From assembly GCF_000826685.1 (NCBI RefSeq), contig NZ_JROO01000009.1, positions 186,001 to 250,000 of the forward strand: a stretch of DNA of 64,000 nucleotides, in the 5' to 3' direction. The stretch comes from Streptomonospora alba (GTDB taxonomy: Bacteria; Actinomycetota; Actinomycetes; Streptosporangiales; Streptosporangiaceae). The notes under the pieces were generated by a model, which saw only the letters and a list, made by a program, of their open reading frames with translations, did not search any database and was not told the origin of the DNA. The translations under genes and the position numbers were made by a program. Positions 17,149 to 25,997 of the stretch are shown here, piece after piece (position 1 is the first letter of the stretch; each line of letters opens with the position of its first letter).

Positions 17149-18107
17149 TTCCTCCCCCGCTCCCTCGCCACGTAGACGGCCGCGATGATCACCGCGGTCT
17201 GGGCGATCTGCGTCCACGACGGCGGCAGATCGTGTTTGATCAGGGTCGACACGAGCAGCTGCATCAGCACCGCGCCCGCCACCGTGCCGGCGATGCGCAC
17301 CCTGCCGCCCTGCAGCGGGGTGCCGCCGACCACCACGGCGGTGATCGCGGACAGCTCGATCAGCCGGCCGATGGAGTTGGGGTCGCTGGCCTGCAGGCGC
17401 GCTGTGGCCAGCACGCCCGCGACGGCCGCCAGCAGCCCGCACAGCACGTAGACGACAAGCAGCGTGCGCCGCACCGGGAGTCCGGACAGCTCGCCCGCAC
17501 GGCGGTTGCCGCCGATGGCGACGATCCGGCGGCCGAAGACGGTGCGCCGCACCACGAACACGACCACCGCGACGAGCACCGCCGATATCCACACCAGGTA
17601 GGGCACGCCGAGCGCCTCGCCGGCGCCCAGCTCGCGGATGCCGGGATTGCGGATGCCGTCGAGCTGGGGCAGCAGCACCAGCGACAGCCCGCGGCCGCCG
17701 ATCATCATCGCCAGTGTCGCGACGATGGCCTGGACTCCGGCGAAGGCCACCAACGCGCCGTTGACCGCGCCCGCCGCCGCACCCGCCACGAGCGCCACCA
17801 GGACGGCGACCACCGGCCCGTACCCCAGGTAGAGCGAGATCATCGCCGCCGAAAGCGCCATCACCGACCCCACCGACAGGTCGATGCCGCCGGTGGCGAT
17901 CACCAGCGCCATCCCCAGGGACAGGATGAGTACCGGGGTGACCTGCACCGCCTGGGTGCGGAAGTTCTCCAGCGAGAGGAAGTGCGGGGTGAAGACGAGA
18001 TTGAAGACCAGCAGGGCCGCCACGCCGATGTAGACGCCGTACTCCTGCAGCCAGGGAACGGCCCGCGTGCGATCGACGCGCACCGCGGGCATGCCGATCG
18101 CGGTCAT
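17145..18107 (-). CDS. Sugar ABC permease, YtfT-like
   Basis: The 320-residue RbsC-type permease contains I-A-T-G-G-I-D-L-S-V-G-S and multiple membrane helices. It overlaps the ATPase gene (upstream) and the second permease (downstream) by 4 bp each, so the stoichiometry is probably set by translational coupling. Its place as the third gene (binding protein, ATPase, permease, permease) matches E. coli ytfT in the galactofuranose importer. Confidence 0.88.
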   Translation of the reverse strand: MTAIGMPAVRVDRTRAVPWLQEYGVYIGVAALLVFNLVFTPHFLSLENFRTQAVQVTPVLILSLGMALVIATGGIDLSVGSVMALSAAMISLYLGYGPVVAVLVALVAGAAAGAVNGALVAFAGVQAIVATLAMMIGGRGLSLVLLPQLDGIRNPGIRELGAGEALGVPYLVWISAVLVAVVVFVVRRTVFGRRIVAIGGNRRAGELSGLPVRRTLLVVYVLCGLLAAVAGVLATARLQASDPNSIGRLIELSAITAVVVGGTPLQGGRVRIAGTVAGAVLMQLLVSTLIKHDLPPSWTQIAQTAVIIAAVYVARERGRK

Positions 18108-19726
18108 CGGACCCCCTCTGCGCCGGCGGACCCTTCCTCTGCGGCTTCTGCGGCAGCGTCCGTCGCAGCGGCGTCCCCGTCGCCGGCGGCGATGGCCCGC
18201 ATCAGCGCGCCTTCGCTGACCTCCTCGCCGCTCAGCTCGTCCACGACGGCGCCGTCCTTGAGCACCACGACCCTGTCGGCGCCTTCGATGAGTTCCTCCA
18301 GGTCCGAGGAGATCAGCAGAACGCCGAGCCCTTCGGCGGCGAGTTCGTCGACCAGGCGCTGCACCTCCGCCTTGGCGCCGACGTCGATGCCGCGCGTGGG
18401 CTCGTCGAGGAGCAGCACCTTGGGATCGAGCGCCAGCCAGCGGGCCAGCAGCACCTTCTGCTGGTTGCCGCCGGAGAGCTCGGCGACCTTCTGCCGGGTG
18501 CCGGCCGACTTGATGCGCAGCCGCTCGACGAACACGTCCACCACCCGGTCGATCCGACGCTCGGAGACCAGCCCGAACCGGGACAGCCGCGGCATCGCCG
18601 CCAGCGCGATGTTCTCCCGCACCGACAGTTCGGGGATGATGCCCTCGCTCTTGCGGTCCTCGGGCAGCATGCTGACACCGGCGGCGATGGCCGCGGCCGT
18701 GGACCGGCGGCGCAGCGGGACGCCCGCCACCGTGATCCGGCCCGACCGCAGCGGCATCGCCCCGGCGATCGCGCGGGCCGTCTCGGTGCGGCCCGACCCC
18801 AGCAGTCCGCCCAGCCCCAGCACCTCGCCGGGGCGGATCGCCAGGGAGACGCCGTGCAGTCGCCGCCGGTCCCGCAGGCCGTCGGCGACCAGCACCGGCT
18901 CCTCGGCGCGCCGCTCGTGCGGACCGCCGAAGGTGGTGGCGCCCTGGCGCTCGACCTCCTTGGCATCCCGCCCGAGCATGAGCGAGATGAGCCCCAGCCG
19001 ATCCAGGTCGGCCAGCGCGCCCGTGTGGACCACCCGGCCGTCGCGCAACACGGTGACGCGGTCGCAGATCCGGTACAGCTCGTCCAGCCGGTGGCTGACG
19101 TAGACCACCGTGATGCCGCGCTCGCGCAGGCCGCCGATCACCGAGAACAGCGTCTCGACCTCACGGGGCTCCAGGGACGACGTCGGCTCGTCCATGATCA
19201 CCACGCGGGCGTCGGCGACCACGGCGCGGGCCAGGGCCACCATCTGCCGGGCACCCATGGACAGCCCCTGCAGGGGACGGGTCACGTCGACGTCGACCCC
19301 GTAGTCGCGCAGGATGCCCGCCGCCTCGCTGTGCATGCGCGCGAAGTCGATCAGCCCGAAGCGCCGCGGCTCGCGTCCCAGGAACAGGTTGCGCGCCACG
19401 CTGAGCAGCGGGATCAGGTTGACCTCCTGGTAAATGGTGGAGATCCCGGCCTGCTGCGCGCGCAGCGGCGCGTCGAATCGGACGGCCTCCCCGCGATAGC
19501 GCATCTCCCCGCCGTCGGGGGCGTACACGCCGGTGAGAACCTTGATCAGCGTCGACTTGCCCGCCCCGTTCTCGCCGACCAGGGCGTGCACCTCGCCGTG
19601 GGAGAGGTCGAAGTCGACGCCGTCGAGGGCCAGCACCCCGGGGAACCGCTTGGTGAGTCCGCGGGTCCGCAGGACGGGACCGGCCGCACCGGCCCCGCCC
19701 TGCTCTGCGGTAGCGGTCATCGCCAC
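18104..19726 (-). CDS. Sugar ABC transporter double ATPase, YtfR/RbsA-like
   Basis: The 540-residue protein has two ATPase domains. Domain 1 has Walker A G-E-N-G-A-G-K-S-T and Walker B V-V-I-M-D-E-P-T. Domain 2 has a degenerate Walker A (G-L-L-G-S-G-R-T-E) and signature L-S-G-G-N-Q-Q-K, as is usual in RbsA/YtfR proteins. GTG 19726 and ATG 19720 both follow AGGAGGAG and either may start it. An acidic Ala-rich tail of about 25 residues is unusual. It is cotranscribed with the binding protein 54 bp upstream. Confidence 0.9.
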   Translation of the reverse strand: MAMTATAEQGGAGAAGPVLRTRGLTKRFPGVLALDGVDFDLSHGEVHALVGENGAGKSTLIKVLTGVYAPDGGEMRYRGEAVRFDAPLRAQQAGISTIYQEVNLIPLLSVARNLFLGREPRRFGLIDFARMHSEAAGILRDYGVDVDVTRPLQGLSMGARQMVALARAVVADARVVIMDEPTSSLEPREVETLFSVIGGLRERGITVVYVSHRLDELYRICDRVTVLRDGRVVHTGALADLDRLGLISLMLGRDAKEVERQGATTFGGPHERRAEEPVLVADGLRDRRRLHGVSLAIRPGEVLGLGGLLGSGRTETARAIAGAMPLRSGRITVAGVPLRRRSTAAAIAAGVSMLPEDRKSEGIIPELSVRENIALAAMPRLSRFGLVSERRIDRVVDVFVERLRIKSAGTRQKVAELSGGNQQKVLLARWLALDPKVLLLDEPTRGIDVGAKAEVQRLVDELAAEGLGVLLISSDLEELIEGADRVVVLKDGAVVDELSGEEVSEGALMRAIAAGDGDAAATDAAAEAAEEGSAGAEGVR

Positions 19727-19780
19727 CGTCTCCTCCTCATGTGCTCCGTCGCCGGTGCAGCCTGCGGTGCCGCCCGCCGC

Positions 19781-20890
19781 TCAGTAGGCATTGGACCGTT
19801 CTTCCTCGGCGTTGTCGGCGTCGTACTCCCGGTCGGAGATGATCAGCTCGACGGGGACCTCCTCGCCCTTGCCGAAGGACTCGTGGGCGTCGAAGGCCAG
19901 CGGGCCGAAGCGCGGGTTGGACTCCACGACGCCGTGGACCCAGCCGTCGAGGATGAGCTGCACGGCCTCCTCGGTGCCGTCGACCGTGACGATCTCCACC
20001 TCGCCGGGCTCCTTGCCGGCCCCGCGCAGCGCAGTGACCGCGCCGATGCCCATCTCGTCGTTCTCGGCGTAGACGCCGTCGATGTCGGGGTTGGACTGGA
20101 TGAGCTGCTCGGTGACCGACTGGCCGCCCTCGCGGGTGAACTCGCCGGTCTGCTCGAAGACGATCTCGATGCCGGGCGCGTTCTCCTCGATGCGCTCCTT
20201 GAAGCCCTTGGTGCGCTCGGTCGTGACGTTGTTGCCGGCTGCCCCCAGCAGGATGGCGACCTCGCCCTTGCCGCCCAGGGCCTCGGTCATCTGGTCGGCC
20301 GCGCGCCTTCCCTGCTCCACGAAGTCGGAGCCGATGAAGGTGACGTAGTCCCCGCAGGCGTCGCCGTTGATCTGGCGGTCGATGGTCACGATGGGCACCT
20401 GCTTGCGCTCGGCCTCGGCCAGCACCGGCTCCCAGCCGTCGGAGTTGAGCGGGGCGATGATCAGCAGCTCGGCCCCCTGGGACATCAGGTCCTGCACGTC
20501 GCTGATCTGCTGGGCGAAGTCGGACTGGGCGTTGGAGGTGATCAGCTCGACTCCGCGCTTCTCGGCCTCCTTTTCGATGGAGGCGGTCTCGGTGATGCGG
20601 AACGGGTTCGACTCCGCCTCGGACTGGGAGAAGCCGACCTTCATGTCGGCGAGGTCGAATTCCTCGATGCCGGCCTGCTCGGCCGAGCAGGTCTCGCCGC
20701 TGCCCGCGGCGTCTTCGAGCACCTGGGCCTGGGCGGCGGTGTCGCCGCCGTCCTGGCCGCCTGCGGCCTCGTCCTCGCCGCGTGCGCAGGACGCCGCCAG
20801 GAGCGCCAGCGCTGTGCAGCCGGCCGCGGTGAGGACCGTAGCCGTGCGGCGCGGGGCGCGCTCGGCGCGGTCGGAGGGGTCGATTGCCAT
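19781..20890 (-). CDS. Sugar-binding lipoprotein, YtfQ/RbsB-like
   Basis: The 369-residue protein has a basic N terminus, a hydrophobic segment and L-A-A-S-C with Cys35 as the probable lipidation site (the -3 position is Ala instead of Leu, so the lipobox is not ideal). The mature part is a type I periplasmic-binding fold (Peripla_BP_4) with the F-S-Q-S-E start, the I-I-A-P-L-N-S-D-G-W hinge region and V-T-V-D-G-T-E-E-A, all typical of YtfQ-like galactofuranose or related pyranose/furanose binders. It should deliver a sugar to the permeases at 16096-18107. Confidence 0.88.
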   Translation of the reverse strand: MAIDPSDRAERAPRRTATVLTAAGCTALALLAASCARGEDEAAGGQDGGDTAAQAQVLEDAAGSGETCSAEQAGIEEFDLADMKVGFSQSEAESNPFRITETASIEKEAEKRGVELITSNAQSDFAQQISDVQDLMSQGAELLIIAPLNSDGWEPVLAEAERKQVPIVTIDRQINGDACGDYVTFIGSDFVEQGRRAADQMTEALGGKGEVAILLGAAGNNVTTERTKGFKERIEENAPGIEIVFEQTGEFTREGGQSVTEQLIQSNPDIDGVYAENDEMGIGAVTALRGAGKEPGEVEIVTVDGTEEAVQLILDGWVHGVVESNPRFGPLAFDAHESFGKGEEVPVELIISDREYDADNAEEERSNAY

Positions 20891-21044
20891 TTCCAGCCTC
20901 CACCGGAGAAGGGATGTGTGAGCCGGTCGGGTCGCGCGGCGCGCGAATCAGCCGAGCGGGGTGCGGACGGACGGGGACTCGGGCGGGTCGGCGGGGTCGG
21001 GGCGGAGCGCGGATCGACGGGGCGCGCCCCCGCGGACTCCGGGG

Positions 21045-21082
21045 CCGGTGCCGCCCGCCGGGTCACGGGCGGGCGGCACCGG
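21045..21082 (-). terminator. Hairpin between GH2 gene and importer operon
   Basis: CCGGTGCCGCCCGCC (21045-21059) pairs perfectly with 21068-21082 around an 8-nt loop. It lies in the 284-bp gap after the glycosidase stop and before the binding-protein gene, both on the minus strand. This suggests the glycosidase transcript ends here and the importer has its own promoter, or that the hairpin lowers importer expression. Confidence 0.6.
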
Positions 21083-21174
21083 TGCGGTCGGAAGGCGGGT
21101 CCCCACCGCCCTCCGGCCGCGCCGCCGCGGCGCCGTCCGGCCGGTCAGGCCGGGCCGGTGCGCGGTCGGGGGGA

Positions 21175-23514
21175 CTACTCGGCCCAGGGCTCCTCGATCG
21201 CCCAGGTCGCGTCCGCGTCGAAGTCCTGTGCCGTCTCATAGGGCTCGGGACCGCCGACACCGGCGAGCCAGAGTTCCTCTTCGTAGTGGCGCAGGAACTG
21301 GTCGGGGAAGTTGTAGGAGCGCAGCGAGACCCCCGAGCCGGACAGGCCGGGCGCCGCGCACCAGGTGGCGTCCTCGCGGTAGAGCTCGGAGCCGTCGGGC
21401 GCCTCGCGCCGTACGCGGGATGCGCGGTGGCGCAGGTACTCGTCGGGGTAGTTCACCGATTCGAGGGAGTAGCACGTGTCGTCGGCCAGGCCGGGCACGA
21501 TCCTCCACGTCGCGTCCTGCTTGAGCAGGTCGGAGCTTGACTCGTCGACCACCGAGGTGAATCCGAGCGCGTCCCGGTGGCGGATGTAGCGGTCGTCGTG
21601 GCCGGATGTGGTGACCCGCAGCGAGTGCTCGCCCGTCGGCAGCTCGGCTTCCCCGCCGACCGGGCGGCCCGCGATCAGGTCCTCGTGCGCCTCCCGGATC
21701 CGGGGCTCGTCGACCTTGACCCGCTGCCGGTCGTAGGTCCACAGGCCGTTGAGCTCGTTCTCCACATCGGTGATCTCGGTGTAGATCGCCGCGGAGAGCC
21801 CGTTGGTGCGTTCCAGCCGCTGGAGCCCCGCGGTCAGGCCGACATAGCGGGAGGTCAGCGATTCGCTGTCGGAGACCATCTCGTAGCCGAACCCGTTTCC
21901 GGGACTCCACTCGTGGCCGTCGACCCGCAGGCCCAGGCCGCCGTACTCGCCCAGCACGGAGGCGCGCGAGTCGGTGGCCGGAGCGGGATCGCCGGGGCCG
22001 ACGTAGATGTGGGAGTCGACGACGTCGCCGTTGCCGGTGTCGTGCCAGCCCGAGGCGCCGGTGACCAGCCGCGAGGGGTCCGTCCGCTTGACCTCCTCGG
22101 CGATGCGGGCGCCGTCGTACTGGCCCCATCCCTCGTTGAAGGGGATCCACTGGGTGATCGAGGGGAAGCTGCGGTGCTGGTCGACCATCTCGCGCAGTTC
22201 GTGCTCGTACCGGTCGCGCGCGGCTTGGTCGGGGTTGTGCGCCATGGACGGCATGTCCTGCCACACCAGCATGCCCATGCGGTCGGCCCAGTAGTACCAG
22301 CGGTCCGGCTCGACCTTGACATGCTTGCGGATGGTGTTGAAGCCGAGGTCCTTGGCCGCCTTGATGTCGAACTTCAGGGCCTCGTCGGTGGGCGCGGTGG
22401 AGATCCCGTCGGGCCAGTAACCCTGGTCGAGCGGACCCATCTGGAAGACGTACTCGCCGTTGAGCGTCATGCGCCGCACTCCGTCCACCATCTCGGTGCC
22501 GACGGAGCGCATGCCCGCATAGCTCTCGACCCGGTCGCGGACCTTGGAGCCGCGCTTGAGCGCGACCTCCACGTCGTAGAGGAACGGGTCGTCGGGCGAC
22601 CACAGGTGCGGATCGGGCACCGGCACCTCGATCCGGGAGCCGGGCTCGCCGCTCGCCCTTCCCACGACCTCGTCGCCGTCGCGCACCGTCACCTGCGCTG
22701 TCGCCCCGCCGGCGCCTGCGGCGCGGACCACCGCGTCCAGCTTCTCGCCGGACACGTCGGGCGTGAGGTCGACTCGGGTGGTGTGCGCCGGCGCGACCGG
22801 CTCCATCCACACGCTCTGCCAGATACCGGAGTAGGAGGTGTAGAAGATGCCGCCGGGGTCGTTGCGCTGCTTGCCGACCGCCTGCTGGCCCGAGTCGGTG
22901 GGGTCGTGCACGCCCACGACGATCTCGTTGTCCTCGCCGCGGCGCAGCGCGTCGGTGATGTCGAAGGAGAACCTGTCGTAGCCGCCGCGGTGGGCGCCGA
23001 TCTTCGTGCCGTTGACCCACACGTCGGCCGTGTAGTCCACGGCGTCGAAGTTGAGCTTGACGTGCCGGCCCTTCCAGGAGTCGGGGACGGCGAAGGTCCG
23101 GCGGTACCACATGCGGTCGGTGTCCTCGGCGATCCCCGAGAGCGCGGACTCCACGGGATAGGGGACGAGGATGCTGCGGTCGAGTGACCGGCCGATGGGC
23201 GGTTCCTCGCCCTCCTCGGCCGGGGCCCACTCCCACTCGCCGTTGAGGCTGTGCCACTGGTCGCGCACCATCTGCGGGCGCGGGTACTCGGGCAGCGCGT
23301 TGTCCGGCGACACGTCGTCGGTCCAGGGGGTGGTCAGCGGGGGTTCCTGCGGCGCCCACTCGGCGGCCTCGGCGGGGGAGGCCAGCGTGAGAGGCATGAT
23401 CAGTGCGGCGGCAGCGGCAGCCAGCGCGGTCAGCGTGGAGCGGGGGCGCCTGCCGCGGAAGGCGCGGCGAGGTCTGGCGGACGGGGGGTCGACGTCATGC
23501 GGGAAGCGTCTCAT
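21175..23514 (-). CDS. Secreted GH2 glycoside hydrolase with C-terminal AbfB domain
   Basis: The 779-residue protein has an Arg-rich N terminus, a hydrophobic segment (about 28-45) and a likely signal peptidase site after A-S-P-A-E-A (residue 50). The GH2 sugar-binding jelly roll (about 75-240), immunoglobulin-like domain (about 245-340) and TIM barrel (about 345-620) follow. P-F-N-E-G-W-G places the acid/base Glu at 461; E523 in L-G-E-Y-G-G is the best nucleophile candidate. Residues about 630-775 form an AbfB (CBM42-like) arabinofuranose-binding domain with repeated Y-L-R-H and D-A-T-W motifs. Together with the YtfQRT-YjfF-like importer, this suggests a galactofuranosidase or arabinofuranosidase. 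A beta-galactosidase or beta-glucuronidase activity cannot be excluded. Confidence 0.85.
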   Translation of the reverse strand: MRRFPHDVDPPSARPRRAFRGRRPRSTLTALAAAAAALIMPLTLASPAEAAEWAPQEPPLTTPWTDDVSPDNALPEYPRPQMVRDQWHSLNGEWEWAPAEEGEEPPIGRSLDRSILVPYPVESALSGIAEDTDRMWYRRTFAVPDSWKGRHVKLNFDAVDYTADVWVNGTKIGAHRGGYDRFSFDITDALRRGEDNEIVVGVHDPTDSGQQAVGKQRNDPGGIFYTSYSGIWQSVWMEPVAPAHTTRVDLTPDVSGEKLDAVVRAAGAGGATAQVTVRDGDEVVGRASGEPGSRIEVPVPDPHLWSPDDPFLYDVEVALKRGSKVRDRVESYAGMRSVGTEMVDGVRRMTLNGEYVFQMGPLDQGYWPDGISTAPTDEALKFDIKAAKDLGFNTIRKHVKVEPDRWYYWADRMGMLVWQDMPSMAHNPDQAARDRYEHELREMVDQHRSFPSITQWIPFNEGWGQYDGARIAEEVKRTDPSRLVTGASGWHDTGNGDVVDSHIYVGPGDPAPATDSRASVLGEYGGLGLRVDGHEWSPGNGFGYEMVSDSESLTSRYVGLTAGLQRLERTNGLSAAIYTEITDVENELNGLWTYDRQRVKVDEPRIREAHEDLIAGRPVGGEAELPTGEHSLRVTTSGHDDRYIRHRDALGFTSVVDESSSDLLKQDATWRIVPGLADDTCYSLESVNYPDEYLRHRASRVRREAPDGSELYREDATWCAAPGLSGSGVSLRSYNFPDQFLRHYEEELWLAGVGGPEPYETAQDFDADATWAIEEPWAE

Positions 23515-23583
23515 CCGAAGCCTCCGGGTAGGGGGATTCGGTCGAGCGGGGTGCCGGCGCGGCCCGCTGACCGAGGTCCCATG

Positions 23584-23602
23584 GTTTTACAACGTGGGAA
23601 AC
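23584..23602. promoter_or_regulatory. LacI-type operator candidate upstream of GH2 gene
   Basis: GTTTTACAACGTGGGAAAC (23584-23602) has imperfect dyad symmetry about ACG and sits 70 bp upstream of the glycosidase start. It matches the site at 23750-23768 at 14 of 19 positions. Both lie in the divergent gap next to the LacI gene. Confidence 0.5.
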
Positions 23603-23749
23603 CCGGTTCCATTCATGATGAGAGCACAGTCACAGGTGGCTGTCCAGACCCCGATTCGCCGCTCCGTGGAGTTCACGGATCCTCCACCGCAGCGCGGTTC
23701 GTGCGGGAACATGCGGTGAGCAGCGCCCATGTACGGGGTGGTCTTCGGT

Positions 23750-23768
23750 GTTGTATAACGATGGAAAA
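23750..23768. promoter_or_regulatory. LacI-type operator candidate upstream of lacI-like gene
   Basis: GTTGTATAACGATGGAAAA (23750-23768) shares the pattern GTTNTAYAACGNNGGAAA with the site near the GH2 gene. The centres are 166 bp apart, which would allow repression by looping or independent control of both divergent promoters. Confidence 0.5.
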
Positions 23769-23935
23769 GTCAGCACCGACTCCGGGCACCGGGCAGCGCC
23801 GAGCAGACCGAGGGCCCGGCCGGTCCGCTGGTCGGCAAGCGCCTTCAACCGGCGCCGCTCCGTGCCGATCGCTCCGTAGGCTCGGAGCCGGGCGCACGGA
23901 TGTGAGCGGGCAGGCGCGCGTGCGAAGGAGGCGCT

Positions 23936-24961
23936 GTGGGCATCAGCCTCAAAGACGTGGCCGAACGCGCGGGCGTGTCGGTCAAGACCGTGTCGAACGT
24001 GGTCAACGGCTACCGCCACGTCACACCGGCCACCCGGCAGCGGGTGCAGCAGGTCATCGACGAACTGGGCTACCGGCCCAACCTCACAGCGCGCCATCTG
24101 CGCAAGGGGCGAACCGGGATCATCGCGCTCGCCCTGCCCGAGCTGGGCAACCCCTATTTCGCCGAGCTCGCCGACGCGGTGATCAGCTACGCGGCCGGGC
24201 TGGACTACATCGTGCTGCTGGACCACACCAACGGGCGCCGCGACCAGGAGATCCTGTTCGCCCAAGGGTTCCGGGCGCGGCTGATCGACGGGCTCATCCT
24301 CAGTCCCATCGAGCTGGAGAACGAGGACCTGCTCGCCCGGGGGAACGACGCGCCCCTGGTGCTCCTGGGCGAGCGCGAGTACGAGGCGCCGCACGACCAC
24401 ATCGCCATCGACAACGTCGCCGCCGGGCGCACCGCCACCCGGCACCTGCTCGACATGGGCCGCCGCCGGGTGGCCTTCCTCGGCGCCCGCCACGGCCGCG
24501 CGCGCCGGACGGCGCATCTGCGCCTGCGCGGCTGGCGCGCGGCGATCGCGGAGTCGCCCGACGCGGCGGGCGGCGACGAACTGGTCGCCACCACCGACGG
24601 CTACGCGCGCGGGGACGGCGCGCAGGCCATGGCCCGCCTCCTGGACTCCGGCGCCGCCCCCGACGCGGTGTTCTGCTACAACGACCTGATCGCCATCGGC
24701 GCCATGCGAACGCTCACAGAGCGGGGTCTGCGGGTGCCCGAGGACGTCGCGGTCGTGGGTTTCGACGACATAGACGACGGCCGCTACTGCTCCACCAGCC
24801 TGACCACCGTCGCCCCGCACAAGCAGGCGATCGCCCGGGCGGCGGTGGACGCCCTGCTGGCCCGCCTGGACGGCGGCGCCGAGGCCGCGCAGAGCGAACC
24901 CCGCCACATCCGCCCGGGGTTCGCCCTCATCCGCCGGGAGAGCACCCTCGGTCGGCCGTAG
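23936..24961 (+). CDS. LacI family transcriptional regulator (furanoside locus)
   Basis: The 341-residue protein has an N-terminal LacI HTH (S-L-K-D-V-A-E-R-A-G-V-S-V-K-T-V-S-N-V-V-N-G) and hinge helix, then a type I periplasmic-binding-like effector domain with the F-C-Y-N-D-L-I-A-I-G and V-V-G-F-D-D-I motifs. GTG 23936 follows GAAGGAGG. It is divergent from the secreted GH2 gene and, with two matching operator-like sites between them, probably represses the GH2 gene and its own gene. It may also control the importer operon. The effector is likely the imported sugar. Confidence 0.88.
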   Translation: MGISLKDVAERAGVSVKTVSNVVNGYRHVTPATRQRVQQVIDELGYRPNLTARHLRKGRTGIIALALPELGNPYFAELADAVISYAAGLDYIVLLDHTNGRRDQEILFAQGFRARLIDGLILSPIELENEDLLARGNDAPLVLLGEREYEAPHDHIAIDNVAAGRTATRHLLDMGRRRVAFLGARHGRARRTAHLRLRGWRAAIAESPDAAGGDELVATTDGYARGDGAQAMARLLDSGAAPDAVFCYNDLIAIGAMRTLTERGLRVPEDVAVVGFDDIDDGRYCSTSLTTVAPHKQAIARAAVDALLARLDGGAEAAQSEPRHIRPGFALIRRESTLGRP

Positions 24962-24969
24962 CCGCGCGC

Positions 24970-25002
24970 GGGTTCCCCACTCCGGCAGCGGAGCAGGAAC
25001 CC
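24970..25002 (+). terminator. Hairpin after lacI-like gene
   Basis: GGGTTCC (24970-24976) pairs with GGAACCC (24996-25002), and inside it CTCCG pairs with CGGAG around GCAG. The stop codon ends 9 bp upstream. Confidence 0.5.
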
Positions 25003-25068
25003 TCGGGAACCACCTGGGCAACGCCGTCCCGGCAGCCTCGCCCCCTCGGCGGGAAGCCGGCCCGCAGC

Positions 25069-25590
25069 CTAGAGGGCGAGCACCGTCAGGACGCGTGCCA
25101 CAAGGGCGGCCGTGGCCGCGGCGACCGCGGCGGCGCCCACGACGCCACCGAAGTCCCGGAACGGGCGTGCTCGGCCACGCCCGTCGGGTGCGCTGCGGTT
25201 CCCGGGCGGTGCGGGCGGTTCGGCGCGCCGGGCCCCGCGGGCCGGCTGCACCGAGTGCGCGCAGGGGCACCCGTGCGGAGAGCGCAGCGGCGGTTCCGGT
25301 TCCGGGCTCCGGAGCGCTGTGCCCGGCCGCCCGGAACCGGCGGATCGGGGCCGGTGAACGTGCGGTGGGGGCTCGGCGGTCTGCGGAGGACGTGTGGCCG
25401 CGGGCCCGCTGGCGATGATCTCCGGCCGGCTGTCGGCGAGGTGGCGGATGAGGGAGGCCAGCGCGGCGTTCTGGGCCGCGTCGAGGGCCGCGGGATCGTC
25501 GGGCGGGCCCGGCCGGTCGGGCTGGGGCGCGGTCGGCCGAACGGTGTTCCACGGCGCGGCGTGTCCGCCGTACGTAGTGGCTGCGGGCAT
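25069..25590 (-). CDS. Hypothetical Pro/Arg-rich protein with C-terminal membrane helix
   Basis: The frame from ATG 25590 encodes 173 residues. A short conserved-looking helix (A-A-Q-N-A-A-L-A-S-L-I-R-H-L-A-D, about 38-55) is followed by a Pro/Arg/Ser-rich linker with two Cys and a C-terminal hydrophobic helix of about 22 residues ending the protein. This is the plan of a tail-anchored protein. No family was recognised. Codon usage in the linker is not decisive, so the prediction is moderate. Confidence 0.5.
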   Translation of the reverse strand: MPAATTYGGHAAPWNTVRPTAPQPDRPGPPDDPAALDAAQNAALASLIRHLADSRPEIIASGPAATRPPQTAEPPPHVHRPRSAGSGRPGTALRSPEPEPPLRSPHGCPCAHSVQPARGARRAEPPAPPGNRSAPDGRGRARPFRDFGGVVGAAAVAAATAALVARVLTVLAL

Positions 25591-25997
25591 GGCTGTGCCT
25601 TTCAGGAAGCGCTGAGGGCACCGGCGGGTGCCGCCGCACGGCGGAGAAAGGGCGGGAAGCGGAACGGGAAGTCCGGAGCCTGCGGGGAAGGCCGGATGAA
25701 CGCACCGTTCCATCGGGGATCCCGCGATCGTGGCGGGCCCGTCGGTGCTCCGAGTTTATCCGCGCGCACCCCGCGGATTCCGGGATTCCGCTTTTCCGAG
25801 TGGCAGGGATTTCCGCTGCTGAAAGTACACGCAGGTAGGCCGAGTGGCGGAGTGCCGGGTCACGGGTGCGCCCGTGTGGGCGATCCGGGCGTTGGGTGCC
25901 GCCGAGCGGTAAAATCAACGGGGATTCCGGCGGCGGAGGATTTCGGTAGCGGTGTCCGTTTCCTGGAATCGGGTGAGTCCTTCACGGGAATCCGATC
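25591..25997. other. 407-bp intergenic stretch with no gene seen
   Basis: This gap between two minus-strand genes has somewhat lower GC in its second half (about 25750-25990). It holds no convincing reading frame, tRNA or long inverted repeat. It probably carries the promoter of the gene at 25069-25590. Confidence 0.5.
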
